Positions 31,826 to 41,146 of a stretch of 64,000 nt of DNA are shown piece by piece. Position numbers and translations under genes: made by a program. A model generated the notes under the pieces. It made no database searches. It was not told the origin of the DNA and saw only the letters and a program-made list of their open reading frames with translations. This DNA is from Micromonospora humi (GTDB taxonomy: Bacteria > Actinomycetota > Actinomycetes > Mycobacteriales > Micromonosporaceae), in contig NZ_FMDM01000007.1 in the NCBI RefSeq assembly GCF_900090105.1, forward strand, positions 1 through 64,000, written 5' to 3'. Positions within the stretch are counted from its first letter, which is position 1, and each line of letters starts with the position of its first letter.

Positions 31826-32809
31826 TCAGTGCGCCGCGTCCAGCCGCGCCCGCTGCTCGGCGGTCAGCTCCAGGTCGACCGCGCCCAGCGCCTCGTCCAG
31901 TTGCGCCACCGAGGAGAAGCCGACCAGCGGGATCGCCGGCACGTCCCCGCCCAGCAGCCAGGCCAGCACCACCTGGTTGACCGTGGCGCCGGTCTCGGCG
32001 GCCACCGCCCCCAGCGCCGCCAGCCGCGCCGGGGTGCCGGGCAGCGCGTACGCGTCACCGAGCCGCTCCGGCTTCGCGTACGCGCCCCTGAGCAGCGGTG
32101 AGTATGCGACGAGGGTGAGCTGCGGCTCGGCCCGAAGGTAGCTGGCCAGGTCGGGGCCGACCCAGCCGACGTCGCCGTCCGGGTCCAGCGCGCTCGGCAC
32201 GTCCACCCGTGGGGGCAGGTAGCTGCGGTGGTATTGCAGCACCTCGTACCCGGGCAGGCCGGCGGCCGCCGCGATCGCCCGGGCCCGCTCCACCCGCCAG
32301 GCGCGGTGGTTGCTCGCGCCCAGCAGCCCGACCGTGCCCTCGGCGACCAGCTCCGCGAACCCCTCGACGGTTTCCCGCACCGGGACGGTCCGGTCCTCGA
32401 GGTGGGCGTAGAGCAGGTCGATCCGGTCGACGCCGAGTCGTTCCCGGCTGCGCTCGGCGGACTCGCGGATCACCTTCGCCGACAGGCCTTCCGGGTTGTC
32501 CAGGAAGCTGGTGCCGGGCGCGAGCGGACGGGCGCCGAGCTTGGTGGCGAACACGATCTCGTCGCCGATGCCCCGGCTGCGCCGCCACCGGCCGAGCAGT
32601 TCCTCGCTCTCCCCGCCCTGTCCGCCGTTCTCCCAGAAGGCGTAGTTGTCGGAGGTGTCGACGAACGTGCCGCCGGCTTCGACGTAGCGGTCCAGGATGG
32701 CGTACGAGGTGGCCTCGTCGGTGGCGGTGCCGAAGAGCATCGCGCCGAGGCTGAGCACGCTGACCTCGCGGCGGGTGGCCGGGTCGGTGCCGATGGTGCG
32801 GTATCGCAT
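31826..32809 (-). CDS. aldo/keto reductase
   Basis: A 327-residue NADP-dependent TIM-barrel reductase. Tetrad positions are visible: Asp51 (FVDTSDNYA), Tyr56, Lys90 (FATKLGARP) and His136 (YAHLEDRTVP). ILGASNHRAWRV matches the family's strand 6 region, and LLRGAYAKPERL the cofactor region. Likely reduces aldehydes or ketones; the GGQGGESEELLGRW insertion places it in the AKR11/13-like group. GGGGAGGAACTCC precedes ATG 32809. Confidence 0.83.
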   Translation of the reverse strand: MRYRTIGTDPATRREVSVLSLGAMLFGTATDEATSYAILDRYVEAGGTFVDTSDNYAFWENGGQGGESEELLGRWRRSRGIGDEIVFATKLGARPLAPGTSFLDNPEGLSAKVIRESAERSRERLGVDRIDLLYAHLEDRTVPVRETVEGFAELVAEGTVGLLGASNHRAWRVERARAIAAAAGLPGYEVLQYHRSYLPPRVDVPSALDPDGDVGWVGPDLASYLRAEPQLTLVAYSPLLRGAYAKPERLGDAYALPGTPARLAALGAVAAETGATVNQVVLAWLLGGDVPAIPLVGFSSVAQLDEALGAVDLELTAEQRARLDAAH

Positions 32810-32879
32810 GGAGTTCCTCCCCGTCGGAGCGTTGCGGCCAGCCTGCCCCTTCGAGTGCGCGCGAAGTCAAACGCGGAAC

Positions 32880-32903
32880 GGGGCCCCGGTTGCCCGGGAC
32901 CCC
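32880..32903. terminator. hairpin between two aldo-keto reductase genes
   Basis: GGGGCCCCGG (32880-32889), loop TTGC, CCGGGACCCC (32894-32903): a 10-bp stem with one mismatch. It sits just past the stop of the reductase at 32920 and upstream of the other reductase, so it separates the two transcripts. Confidence 0.5.
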
Positions 32904-32919
32904 TGCGGCGCGTGTCGGG

Positions 32920-33774
32920 TCAGCTCGGCACGTAGTCGAACGTGTCCGGGTCGGGGCCCTGCCGACCGTTCTCACCCTTGTCCAGCGCGGTGAGCCGCTC
33001 CATCGCGGTGTCGTCGAGCGTGAAGTCGAAGATGCCGAAGTTCTCCTCGATCCGCTTCGGGGTGGTCGACTTCGGGAAGACGATGTCGCCGCGCTGCACG
33101 TGCCAGCGCAGCACCACCTGGGCCGGGGTCCGCCCGACCTGCTCGGCGAGGTCGACCACGGTCGGGTCGTCCAGCACCTTGCCCTGCGCGATCGGGGACC
33201 ACGCCTCGGTGAGGATGTTGTGCGACCGGTCGTACGAGCGCACCTCCTCGTTGCCGAAGTAGGGGTGCGCCTCGATCTGGTTCACCGCCGGCACCACGTC
33301 CGCCTCGGCGGCCAGCCGCTCCAGGTGCGCGACCTGGAAGTTGGAGACGCCGATGGACTTCACCCTGCCGTCGCGCTGGAACTCTTCCAGCACCTTCCAG
33401 GTGGAGACGTAGTCGCCGTCGTAGAGCGTGGGCAGCGGCCAGTGGATCAGGAACAGGTCGAGGTAGTCGAACTTCAGCTCCCGCAACGACTGCTCGAACG
33501 CCTTGCGGGCGTCGTCCGGGCGGTGGAAGCCGTTGTTCAGCTTGCTGGTGACGAAGATGTCGCCCCGGTCCAGCCCGGAGGCGCGGACGGCCTGACCCAC
33601 CTCGGCCTCGTTGCCGTACATCTGGGCGGTGTCGATGTGCCGGTAGCCGATCGCCAACGCCGTGCCGACCGCCCGCGCGGTGTCCTTGGGCTCGATCTGG
33701 AACACCCCGAAGCCGAGCTGCGGGATGGGGTTGCCGTCGTTGAGCGAGATGTCCGGAACCTTGTTGTCGGCCAT
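32920..33774 (-). CDS. aldo/keto reductase (2,5-diketo-D-gluconate reductase type)
   Basis: A 284-residue aldo/keto reductase of the AKR5 type. GFGVFQIEPKDTARAVGTAL, Asp48, Tyr53 (HIDTAQMYGNE), Lys78 (VTSKLNN) and His111 (LIHWPLP) form the catalytic tetrad; the C-terminal VFPKSTTPKRIEEN carries the NADPH-binding loop. Broad carbonyl reductase or diketogluconate reductase activity is expected. ATG 33774 (MADNKVPDI) is chosen. The two reductases here belong to different subfamilies and are not a duplication. Confidence 0.87.
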   Translation of the reverse strand: MADNKVPDISLNDGNPIPQLGFGVFQIEPKDTARAVGTALAIGYRHIDTAQMYGNEAEVGQAVRASGLDRGDIFVTSKLNNGFHRPDDARKAFEQSLRELKFDYLDLFLIHWPLPTLYDGDYVSTWKVLEEFQRDGRVKSIGVSNFQVAHLERLAAEADVVPAVNQIEAHPYFGNEEVRSYDRSHNILTEAWSPIAQGKVLDDPTVVDLAEQVGRTPAQVVLRWHVQRGDIVFPKSTTPKRIEENFGIFDFTLDDTAMERLTALDKGENGRQGPDPDTFDYVPS

Positions 33775-33891
33775 GTCGTGTCTCATCTCCGATCGTGCGG
33801 GGGCCCGGAAGCGCTTCCACACGGCGCTCCCGGGACGTGCCACCCGGTGTTCCTACCCGCTCGAACGGCATCCTCACGTCGGGGACGGGCG

Positions 33892-35061
33892 TCAGCCCCA
33901 GATCGCCCGCGCCCACTCCGGGTGGTCGACGAACGGATTGCGGTTGCCCTGCCAGCGCTCGTAGATGCGCTGGTTGCGGCGCTGCTCGAAGGCGTCCGGC
34001 GGGTCCTGTGCGTGCCAGGCCAGCAGCCTCGTGAGCCGCCCGAGCCGGGGCGCGCCGCCGTTGGCCACTGAGTCGTTCGGTTCCAGGTCCGGCCAGCCGT
34101 CGTCGCCCTCGTACCGGATCGCCATGTAGAGGATCATCCGGGCGACGTCGCCCTTCACCGCGTCGCGCGGCTCGAACGAGTCGGCGTCGGTGTAGCAGCC
34201 GGGCGCCTGGGCGACCGCGCTGCCGCCGGTGTCGAAGTCCTTGTTGCCGCGCGCCGAGTTGACCGACACGTCCTCCGGCCGCAGGTGGTGCACGTCGGTG
34301 CCGGGGCCGGTGGCGGTGCCGAAGTCGCCGTGCGACTTGGCCCAGACGTGTTCCCGGTTCCAGTCGTCGACGCCGCCGCCGTTGGTGGCCTTGCTCTGCG
34401 ACCGTCCGCTGTAGAGCAGGATCACGTTGGCCGGGTTCGCCGGGTCCTGGTCGGTGTCCTTCAGCGCTTCCCACACCTGGTCGTACGTGAGCGTGGTCTG
34501 GGTCCTGATGATGGCGTGCAGAGCGGTGCGCAGCGCGGGCCCGGTCTTCCCGGTCGCCGCCGCGTAGTAGGCGGTGGGTGAGGCGGTGCCGGTCGGGGTC
34601 GGTGTCGGCGTCGGCGTGGTTCCGCCGCCCAGGCTCATCGCGGTCGGGTCCTTGAGGCCGCCGTGGCTGAAGTAGGCGGTCAGGGTGCCGGTGGCGGTGA
34701 CCTGCCGCCCGCGCAGGGACGGGTTGGACAGCAGCCCGAAGCCGCTGCGCCAGGCGGCGGTGACCTGCACGTACAGCATCCGGGCGGTGCTCGTCTCGCC
34801 GGCCTGGTCGGCGATCGCGATCGCGGTGTCCGCGGTGTAGCCGGACGTGAGCACCGTGTTGGTGGCGGTGGGTTGGCCGACGACCCAGCCGGTGACGGTG
34901 GCGGTGCGGCCGTCCTGGGCGGCGAGCGCCTGCGACACGGTCAGGGTGGCCGCCGCCGACGCCGCGTTCGTCACCACCAGTGGGGTGGCGACGGTGACGG
35001 TCAGCACGACCGCTGCGATGAGCCGCCCGGGTCGCGAGCGGGTCACGCTCTTCATATTCAT
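33892..35061 (-). CDS. secreted endonuclease I family nuclease
   Basis: A 389-residue exported protein. Signal peptide at 1-38 (RSRPGRLIAAVVLTVTVATP ending ASAA), an N-terminal OB-fold-like domain (about 39-130, VTGWVVGQPTATNTVL; DUF6359-like), a Thr/Pro linker, and a C-terminal endonuclease I domain of the His-Me finger type with DDWNREHVWAKSHG and HHLRPEDVSVNSARGNKDFD. It cleaves nucleic acids outside the cell, probably for nutrition. ATG 35061 gives MNMKSVTRS; the nearby ATG 35055 is possible. No other secreted nuclease gene is nearby. Confidence 0.85.
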   Translation of the reverse strand: MNMKSVTRSRPGRLIAAVVLTVTVATPLVVTNAASAAATLTVSQALAAQDGRTATVTGWVVGQPTATNTVLTSGYTADTAIAIADQAGETSTARMLYVQVTAAWRSGFGLLSNPSLRGRQVTATGTLTAYFSHGGLKDPTAMSLGGGTTPTPTPTPTGTASPTAYYAAATGKTGPALRTALHAIIRTQTTLTYDQVWEALKDTDQDPANPANVILLYSGRSQSKATNGGGVDDWNREHVWAKSHGDFGTATGPGTDVHHLRPEDVSVNSARGNKDFDTGGSAVAQAPGCYTDADSFEPRDAVKGDVARMILYMAIRYEGDDGWPDLEPNDSVANGGAPRLGRLTRLLAWHAQDPPDAFEQRRNQRIYERWQGNRNPFVDHPEWARAIWG

Positions 35062-35101
35062 GAACGGCGATGCTAGTCGCTGTCGGGTGAACTCCGGGAG
35101 A

Positions 35102-36079
35102 TCACGGCGACAACGTTTCGTCCCGACCGGCCTCGAACAGCACCGGCCAGGGGCGGGCCGCCGGGGCGGGCACCGCCGGCCCGACCGGCGTGTCCGGCGC
35201 GGCCAGCACCTCGGCGGCGAGCCGGCCGAACATCGGCGCCGCCGGGTGCGCCGCCCGAGTGGGCCAGGCCGCGGAGATCCGCCGGACCAGCGGGGCGCCG
35301 GCGAGCGGTCGCCAGGTGAGGCGGGGCTCCCGGCGCGCCAGCGCCGCCGGCTCGACGGCCACCGCGCCACCGGCCAGGAGCAGCCCGAACAGGAACTCGG
35401 GATTGCGCGCCGGGCGGACCCGGGCCGGAACGAAACCGTGCTGCCGGCACACGGCCAGCAGATGCTCGTGCCAGCCGGGCGCGGTGGCCGGCGGCGCGGT
35501 GACCAGGTCCAGGCCGGCCAGGTCGGCAAGCGCCACCTCGCGGGCCCGGGCCGGCGGCGACACCCGGGGCAGCAGCGCGCCGACCGGCACGTCGACCGAC
35601 TCGCCGAACCGCAGCCCGGCCTCCTCGACCGGATGGTGCAGCAGGCCGACGTCCAGCCGTCCCTCCGCCAGCATCCGCCGCTGCTCGGCGCTGGTCAGCT
35701 CGTGCAGATCCAGGTCGAGCCCGGGCGCGCGGGCGGCCAGGCCGTCGAGCAACGCGCGCAGCGTCACCGCCGGCGTCTCCGGGGGTACGCCGGCGCGCAG
35801 CACGCCGAGCGCGCCGCGGCGCACCCGGTCGGCGAGGTGACGCAGCCGGCGTTCGCCGGCGAGCAGGTCGTCGGCCTCGCCGAGCAGCAACTGGCCGGCG
35901 GTGGTGAGGCGGACCCGCCGCTGCGACCTGTCGAACAGGGCGGTGCCCAACTCCTGCTCCAGCCGGCGGATCGACTGGCTCAACGGTGGCTGCGCCATGC
36001 CCAGCGTCTCGGCGGCGCGGCCGAAGTGCAGCTCGCGGGCGACCACCGCGAAGTGCCGCAGGTGTCGCAGCAGGTCCAC
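35102..36079 (-). CDS. LysR-family transcriptional regulator
   Basis: A 325-residue LysR regulator. The N-terminal winged HTH is standard (FAVVARELHFGRAAETLGMA, then QPPLSQSIRRLEQELG, residues 10-46), followed by a type-2 periplasmic-binding-like effector domain (about 95-300). It is divergent from the beta-lactamase-fold gene with a 38-bp gap, so the two probably share control, as in ampR/ampC-type arrangements, but no binding data exist. ATG 36079 is the start. Confidence 0.87.
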   Translation of the reverse strand: MDLLRHLRHFAVVARELHFGRAAETLGMAQPPLSQSIRRLEQELGTALFDRSQRRVRLTTAGQLLLGEADDLLAGERRLRHLADRVRRGALGVLRAGVPPETPAVTLRALLDGLAARAPGLDLDLHELTSAEQRRMLAEGRLDVGLLHHPVEEAGLRFGESVDVPVGALLPRVSPPARAREVALADLAGLDLVTAPPATAPGWHEHLLAVCRQHGFVPARVRPARNPEFLFGLLLAGGAVAVEPAALARREPRLTWRPLAGAPLVRRISAAWPTRAAHPAAPMFGRLAAEVLAAPDTPVGPAVPAPAARPWPVLFEAGRDETLSP

Positions 36080-36117
36080 CCGCGCACCCTAACCCGCGTG
36101 CTGGCTACCGTGTCGGC

Positions 36118-36996
36118 GTGGACGCGGCGCAACGGGTGGGGGAGATCTTCGGGCGGGCCGGGCTGAGCGGCTGCCTGCACGTGGCCGACGTGGACGACCC
36201 GGCGCGCGAGGTGGCGGTGGGGGCCGACGAGCGGATCGTCATCGCGTCCGTCTTCAAGATCCTGCTGGTGCTGGAGTTCGCCCGGCAGGTCGCCGCCGGC
36301 CAGCTCGACCCGACCGAACGGGTGCTGGTCGGCGCCGCCGACCGGCTCGGCGGCTGGGGCGTGGCCGGCTGCGCCGACGACGTCGAGGTGTCGTTGCGCG
36401 ACCTCGCGTACTTCGCCATGTCGGTCAGCGACAACACGGCCGCCGACCTGCTGCTGCGCCGGGTCGGCCCGGACGTGCCGTCGATGCTCGCCGCGGAGCT
36501 GGGCCTGCCGGGTACCCGGATCGTCGGTGGCCCCCGGCACCTGGTCGAGACCATGCTCGCCGACGTCGGCGCGCGGACCGAGGCGGAGTTCGCGCGGATC
36601 TTCCCCACCCTGTCGCCGGAGCGGGTCCGGGCCATGCGGGTCTTCGACCCGGAGCGCACCTCCTCCAGCACCGCCCGGGAGCTGACCCGGTTGCTGCGCC
36701 TGGTGTGGCGCGACGAGGCCGGCCCGCCGGCGGCCTGCGCCACGGTTCGGGAGTTGATGTCCCGGCAGCTCTTCTGGACCCGGCTCGCGGCCGGTTTCCC
36801 ACCCGGCGTCCGGGTCGCCGGCAAGACGGGCACCCTGCCCGGCCTGCACCTGGAGGCCGGCGTCGCCGAGTATCCGGACGGCGGGCGGTACGCCGTCGCG
36901 GTCCTGGCGCGCACCGAGCGGCTCGACACCCGCCGGATCGACGTGGACCTGGCGATCGGGGAGGCCGCCCGGACGGCGGTCGACTCGCTGCGCTGA
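36118..36996 (+). CDS. serine beta-lactamase-fold protein without signal peptide
   Basis: A 292-residue class A-type penicillin-binding fold: SVFK (Ser44, Lys47), SDN (104-106) and KTG (236-238). Length fits class A, but there is no signal peptide (starts VDAAQRVGEIFGRAG), and the omega-loop Glu-xx-x-Asn motif is not visible. It may be a cytosolic esterase or peptidase rather than an antibiotic resistance enzyme. GTG 36118 is the start; longer in-frame extensions overlap the LysR gene. Divergent LysR suggests inducible expression. Confidence 0.75.
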   Translation: MDAAQRVGEIFGRAGLSGCLHVADVDDPAREVAVGADERIVIASVFKILLVLEFARQVAAGQLDPTERVLVGAADRLGGWGVAGCADDVEVSLRDLAYFAMSVSDNTAADLLLRRVGPDVPSMLAAELGLPGTRIVGGPRHLVETMLADVGARTEAEFARIFPTLSPERVRAMRVFDPERTSSSTARELTRLLRLVWRDEAGPPAACATVRELMSRQLFWTRLAAGFPPGVRVAGKTGTLPGLHLEAGVAEYPDGGRYAVAVLARTERLDTRRIDVDLAIGEAARTAVDSLR

Positions 36997-37150
36997 TCCC
37001 CGGCTCGACAGTCGCGAGCGCACCGCCTCCCACCTGCGGGGATATCGAAACGCATATCGAACCTTCCGCTGCTCGATCTTGGACGTCGCCACCGCGTCGG
37101 TGGTGGAGTGGGCCGACCGATCCACCGATCCCGAACGGGGAGGACGACCC

Positions 37151-38131
37151 ATGCCCGAGAACCGACCGTCCGGCTACGACCGCCGCCGGCTCCTGCGCGA
37201 CACCGCCGTCGGCGCCGCCGCCGTCACCACCGCCGGCCTCGTCGCCGGCACGCCGGCCCGAGCCACCACCACGGTGGCCCCGACCGGTCGGCCCCGCCCC
37301 GGCGCGGTGAGCTTCCGCTGGTGGGGTACGGCCGGGTGGCGCATCGACATCGGCGACCGCACCGTGCTTGTCGACCCGTACCTGAGCCGCTACGACACCG
37401 GGCTGTTCCGCAACGCGTTCCGCCCGGACACCCGGCTGACCGTGGCCGGCGACGTGGTCGACCGGTTCGCCGACCGGGCCGAGAACATCCTGGTCACCCA
37501 CACCCACTGGGACCACTTCAACGACGTGCCGCACATCGCCGCCCGGACCGGCGCCCGGGTGTTCGGCACGCTCACCGCCTACCACCTCGGGCTGGCGTAC
37601 GGGCTGCCGACCGGGCAGCTCGCCCCGGTCAAGGGCGGCGAGGTGCTCGACTTCGACGGCTACACGGTCGAGGTGGTCGGCTCGTTGCACAGCCGCAACC
37701 CGTCCTGGTCGATGGCCTTCCCCGGGGTCCGGGTCAGCAGGCCGCCGCAGCCGGCGACGATCGCCGACCTGCCCGAGGGGGACACGCTCGCCTACCAGAT
37801 CCGGGTCGACGGCGGGCCGTCGGTGTTCTTCATGGGCGCGAGCGACCTCGACGAGCGCCGGCTGACCGGGCTCGCGCCGGACGTGGCGATGGTCGCGTCC
37901 GCCGCCACCGGGTCCGTCGCCGACTACGTGCCCCGGCTGATGGCCGCGCTGGACCACCCGAAGGTCGTGGTGCCGGTGCACTGGGACAACTTCGAGACCG
38001 CGCTGACCAACCCGCCGACGGTCGCCGCGACCGACCGTGCCCGCCTGGACGCCCTGATCGCCGAGGTGCGCCGGGTGTCACCGCGCAGCCGGGTGCTGGT
38101 CCCCGAGTACCACACCGCGTACCGGTTCTGA
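37151..38131 (+). CDS. Tat-exported metallo-beta-lactamase-fold hydrolase
   Basis: A 326-residue protein with a Tat signal (DRRRLLRDTAVGAAAVTTAGL, shortened here to its key part RRRLLRD, 11-17) and an MBL domain: VTHTHWDHFND (His117, His119, Asp121, His122), a later ASDLDERR region and VPVHWDNF (third metal His). Likely a secreted metallo-hydrolase (phosphoesterase or lactonase). ATG 37151 is preceded by GGGGAGGACG. It converges with DUF1697 with only 5 bp between stops. Confidence 0.83.
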   Translation: MPENRPSGYDRRRLLRDTAVGAAAVTTAGLVAGTPARATTTVAPTGRPRPGAVSFRWWGTAGWRIDIGDRTVLVDPYLSRYDTGLFRNAFRPDTRLTVAGDVVDRFADRAENILVTHTHWDHFNDVPHIAARTGARVFGTLTAYHLGLAYGLPTGQLAPVKGGEVLDFDGYTVEVVGSLHSRNPSWSMAFPGVRVSRPPQPATIADLPEGDTLAYQIRVDGGPSVFFMGASDLDERRLTGLAPDVAMVASAATGSVADYVPRLMAALDHPKVVVPVHWDNFETALTNPPTVAATDRARLDALIAEVRRVSPRSRVLVPEYHTAYRF

Positions 38132-38136
38132 CCGCC

Positions 38137-38676
38137 TCAGCCGGCCGTCAGGTCGCGCAGGGCGAGCACCGACTTCCAGTTGCGGACCGTCACCACCACG
38201 CCCAACGTCTTCTCCAGGTACGCGGTGGTGAACTTCGTCCGCCCGTAGTTGCCGGCCGGGTAGTGCAGGTGCAGCTCCCGGCCGGCGACGGCGTACTCCA
38301 TCTCCTCGCCGGCCGGCACCGCCAGCCCGCGGGCCCGGGCCGGCTCGGGCGCGGCGGACAGGAACGCCACCAGGACCCGGGTCGGATCGTCCTGGCGCCC
38401 GGCGTACGGGCTGGTGTCGGCCACCGCGGCCAGCTCACCCGCGTCCCGCACCAGGACCGGCACGCGCAGGCCCAGCTCGTCGGCGAGCCGCTTCGCGATG
38501 CCCTCGGCGAGCACCTCGTCGCGGGTGGGTGGGCTGGAGAACACCACGTTGCCGCTCTGCAGGTAGGTCTTGACGTCGTCGTGGCCGAGGTCGGTGACGA
38601 CGCGGCGCAGGTCTGCCATCGCCAGCCGGGTCGAGCCGACGTTGACGCCCCGCAGCAGGGCGGCGTAGCGGGTCAT
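38137..38676 (-). CDS. DUF1697 family protein
   Basis: A 179-residue protein matching DUF1697: start TRYAALLRGVNVGSTRLAMA, DVKTYLQSGNVVFSS, and late HLHYPAGNYGRTKFTTAYLE. The fold is a ferredoxin-like alpha/beta plait with unknown role; widely single-copy. Cytosolic. Convergent with the MBL gene. Confidence 0.88.
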   Translation of the reverse strand: MTRYAALLRGVNVGSTRLAMADLRRVVTDLGHDDVKTYLQSGNVVFSSPPTRDEVLAEGIAKRLADELGLRVPVLVRDAGELAAVADTSPYAGRQDDPTRVLVAFLSAAPEPARARGLAVPAGEEMEYAVAGRELHLHYPAGNYGRTKFTTAYLEKTLGVVVTVRNWKSVLALRDLTAG

Positions 38677-38691
38677 GGCCGCCAGCCTAGG

Positions 38692-39447
38692 TCAGGCGGA
38701 CGCCAACCGGGCGTAGACGTCGCCGGAGCGGCCGGCCGGACGGTACGTCTCCAGCAGCCGCACCAGGCCCGCCGCGTCCAGCCACTCGTCGGCGGCGAAC
38801 CGCATGGTCTCCACCGGCGAGTAGTTGTAGCGGTAGCCGCCCGCCCCCGCGCCCAACCGTTCCACCAGGTCGAGCGCGGCGAGCGCCGCGTCGTGCGCGG
38901 GTGGGAGGTACTCGAAGGACAGCGCCCGCACCGGCCGGCTCAGCCCGGCCAGCACGTCGACCTCGAAGCCCTCGACGTCGACCTTGCAGAACGCCGGCAC
39001 ACCGTGCCGGGCGACCAGGTCGTCGAGCGTCACCACCGGCACCTCGACCGACCGGTCCCACCGCACCCCGGCGAAGCTCGGGTCGGCGGTGACCGAGTCG
39101 ATCCAGGTCGACGACATGGTGGACACCGTCGGCGTCGCCGACGACAGCTCCAGCCGCGCCTGGCCGGGTCGGGCGCCGACCGCGGTGGGCTCGATCGCCA
39201 CGCCGGCGTCGCGCCCGAAGGCCAGGCGCAGCACCCGCAGGCAGTCCGGCTGCGGTTCGACCGCGACCACCCGCGCGCCCAACCGCCGCCAGGTGCGGAC
39301 CCGGCCGCCGACGTGCGCGCCGATGTCGAAGCCGAGGTCGCCGGGGGAGAGGAACTGCCCGTACAGCTCCCGGGCGCGTCGGTGCTTGGCCGGCTGACCG
39401 TGGTAGATGGCCAGGGACCGGGTGATCCCCCAGGCCCGTGCGAGCAT
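38692..39447 (-). CDS. FkbM-family methyltransferase
   Basis: A 251-residue SAM methyltransferase: FDIGAHVGGRVRTWRRLGAR is the glycine-rich SAM loop, ARVVAVEPQPDC the acidic loop, and FCKVDVEGFEVDVLAGLSRP is the FkbM signature. Methylates sugar hydroxyls on glycans or natural products. ATG 39447 is used; GTG 39453 is equally possible. It is third in an operon after a sulfatase-like protein (gap 13 bp) and a CDP-alcohol phosphotransferase, suggesting a role in decorating an envelope polymer. Confidence 0.8.
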   Translation of the reverse strand: MLARAWGITRSLAIYHGQPAKHRRARELYGQFLSPGDLGFDIGAHVGGRVRTWRRLGARVVAVEPQPDCLRVLRLAFGRDAGVAIEPTAVGARPGQARLELSSATPTVSTMSSTWIDSVTADPSFAGVRWDRSVEVPVVTLDDLVARHGVPAFCKVDVEGFEVDVLAGLSRPVRALSFEYLPPAHDAALAALDLVERLGAGAGGYRYNYSPVETMRFAADEWLDAAGLVRLLETYRPAGRSGDVYARLASA

Positions 39448-39460
39448 CGTCACGAGGTTC

Positions 39461-41146
39461 CTAACTGTGAGTCCTGGACTGCGGTCCGAAGGCCCGCAGG
39501 AACCGGTCGCGGAACGACTCCATCGGCCAGACAGGAGCGTCCGGGGCGGGGTTGAGGCCGTCCTGCCAGCCCCAGCCGGCGATCTGGTCGAACACGGCCG
39601 GGTCCTTGGCCACGACGGTGATCGGCACGTCCCTGCCGGCTCCCTCACCGGTGATCGCCCGCGCCGGCTGGTGGTCGCCGAGGAAGACCAGCACGAGGTT
39701 CTCGTCGCCGTACCGCTGGACGTAGGAGACCAGCGTCCGCAGCGAGTAGACGACGGAGTTGCGGTAGGCCTTCCGGGTGCCCTCGTCGGCACGGTCCGCG
39801 CGGTTGGTGCCGGTGAAGACCGACCCGTCGCCGAGGTCGTCCCAGTCGACCAGCTTCGGCACCGGGGACCACGGGATGTGGCTTGAGAGCAGCGGGATCT
39901 CGGCCATCACCGGGGCGTGCCCGGGGGTGCGCTCCGCGCGCTGGAACGCCTCCAGGGTGAACTGGTCCGGCGGGGAGGAGAAGCTGAACGTCGGCCCCCG
40001 GTAGCCGAGGTCCTCGGCGCCGTAGACCCGGTCGGGGGCGAAGAACGTCGCCTCCGGCCAGGCCCGGGTGAGCGCCGGCATGACCAGCGAGGTGCGCCAC
40101 CCGGCCCGCTTGAACGCGCCGTTGAGGGTCAGCCGGTCGCTGCGCACCAGGTTGGTGTAGCGCAACTGGTTGTCGGCGCGGATGCCACTCATCAGCGTGG
40201 CGTGCGCCAGCCAGCTGCCGCCGCCGGTGGTGGACGAGGTGAGGAACGCGCTGCGGCTGCCGTAGCCGGCCGCGGCCAACTGTCGCGTCCCCTCGTCCAG
40301 CGCGGCGTCCACCTCACCGGCCAGCTCCGGATCCTCCACCGCCACCCGACCGTAGCTCTCCACGAACGCGACCAGGACGTCCTTGCCGCGCAGCCCGGTC
40401 AGCAACTGGTCGCCGGGTGCGCCGGCGAACGGGTCGCCGGCGAGTTGGTCGTCGAGCCGCTCCTGGTCGTGCAGGCCCGCGTTGACCTGCCGGGTGCGGT
40501 CCCAGACGCCGGTCGCGACGGTGTCGGCGGCCACCGGCAGCCCGGGGACGACCTGCGCGCCGAGCACGGCGCAGACCACCCAGGCGGCGGCGAACGCGGC
40601 GGCGGTGCGCGCGCTGACCAGCCGGTGGTCGCCCAGCAGCCGGGCCAGCCGGCGCATCGACAGCGTCACCAGCACCGGTACGGCGACGACCGCGACCACG
40701 GCCACCGCCACGGCGCCCACCTGGGCGGCCCGCCCGTACGACTCGGCCAGGAACTCCGCGCCGGCGGCGAGGAACGCCCAGTCGGCGATCAGGTCGAAGG
40801 GGCGGTCCAGCACGGTCGAGAAGCCGAGGTCGGCGAGCTTGAGCACGAGGACCAGGCCGAGCAGCGCGCCGAGCACCATGGCCACGATCCGGCGTGGCCT
40901 CGGCGGCAGCACCAGGAGCAGGGCGACCGCGACCAGTCCCTCCACCGGGATCCGGAGGAACGCGGCGGGGGTGAGGTCGTTGACGTCGGTCGGCGCGATC
41001 AGGGCCACCAGCACGAGCGCGGCGGCCAGCACGGTGGCGACCACGGAGAGGACGCGGCGGCGCCGCCCGCGGGCGGCGGGGACCTCGGTCGTGGACGCGC
41101 CGGCGCGCGGGGGGGCCGGAGGCGGGGGCAGGTCGTCGGCGGTCAC
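39461..41146 (-). CDS. membrane sulfatase/phosphoglycerol-transferase-like protein
   Basis: A 561-residue protein with about five TM helices in the first 205 residues (RRRVLSVVATVLAAALVLVA, then VEGLVAVALLLVLPP, IVAMVLGALLGLVLVLKL, and others), then an alkaline-phosphatase-superfamily domain: VLVAFVESYGR, LTSSTTGGGSWLAHATLMSG as nucleophile region, LLSSHIPWSP and VFLGDHQPARAI. The layout resembles LTA synthase-like enzymes and mannosyl-phosphotransferases. GTG 41146 overlaps the upstream stop (GTGA at 41143-41146), so it is coupled to the CDP-alcohol phosphotransferase. Confidence 0.78.
   Translation of the reverse strand: MTADDLPPPPAPPRAGASTTEVPAARGRRRRVLSVVATVLAAALVLVALIAPTDVNDLTPAAFLRIPVEGLVAVALLLVLPPRPRRIVAMVLGALLGLVLVLKLADLGFSTVLDRPFDLIADWAFLAAGAEFLAESYGRAAQVGAVAVAVVAVVAVPVLVTLSMRRLARLLGDHRLVSARTAAAFAAAWVVCAVLGAQVVPGLPVAADTVATGVWDRTRQVNAGLHDQERLDDQLAGDPFAGAPGDQLLTGLRGKDVLVAFVESYGRVAVEDPELAGEVDAALDEGTRQLAAAGYGSRSAFLTSSTTGGGSWLAHATLMSGIRADNQLRYTNLVRSDRLTLNGAFKRAGWRTSLVMPALTRAWPEATFFAPDRVYGAEDLGYRGPTFSFSSPPDQFTLEAFQRAERTPGHAPVMAEIPLLSSHIPWSPVPKLVDWDDLGDGSVFTGTNRADRADEGTRKAYRNSVVYSLRTLVSYVQRYGDENLVLVFLGDHQPARAITGEGAGRDVPITVVAKDPAVFDQIAGWGWQDGLNPAPDAPVWPMESFRDRFLRAFGPQSRTHS

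Noticed and set aside
36118..36996. Antibiotic-resistance beta-lactamase
   Set aside because: No signal peptide and no visible omega-loop motif; the fold alone does not justify a resistance call.
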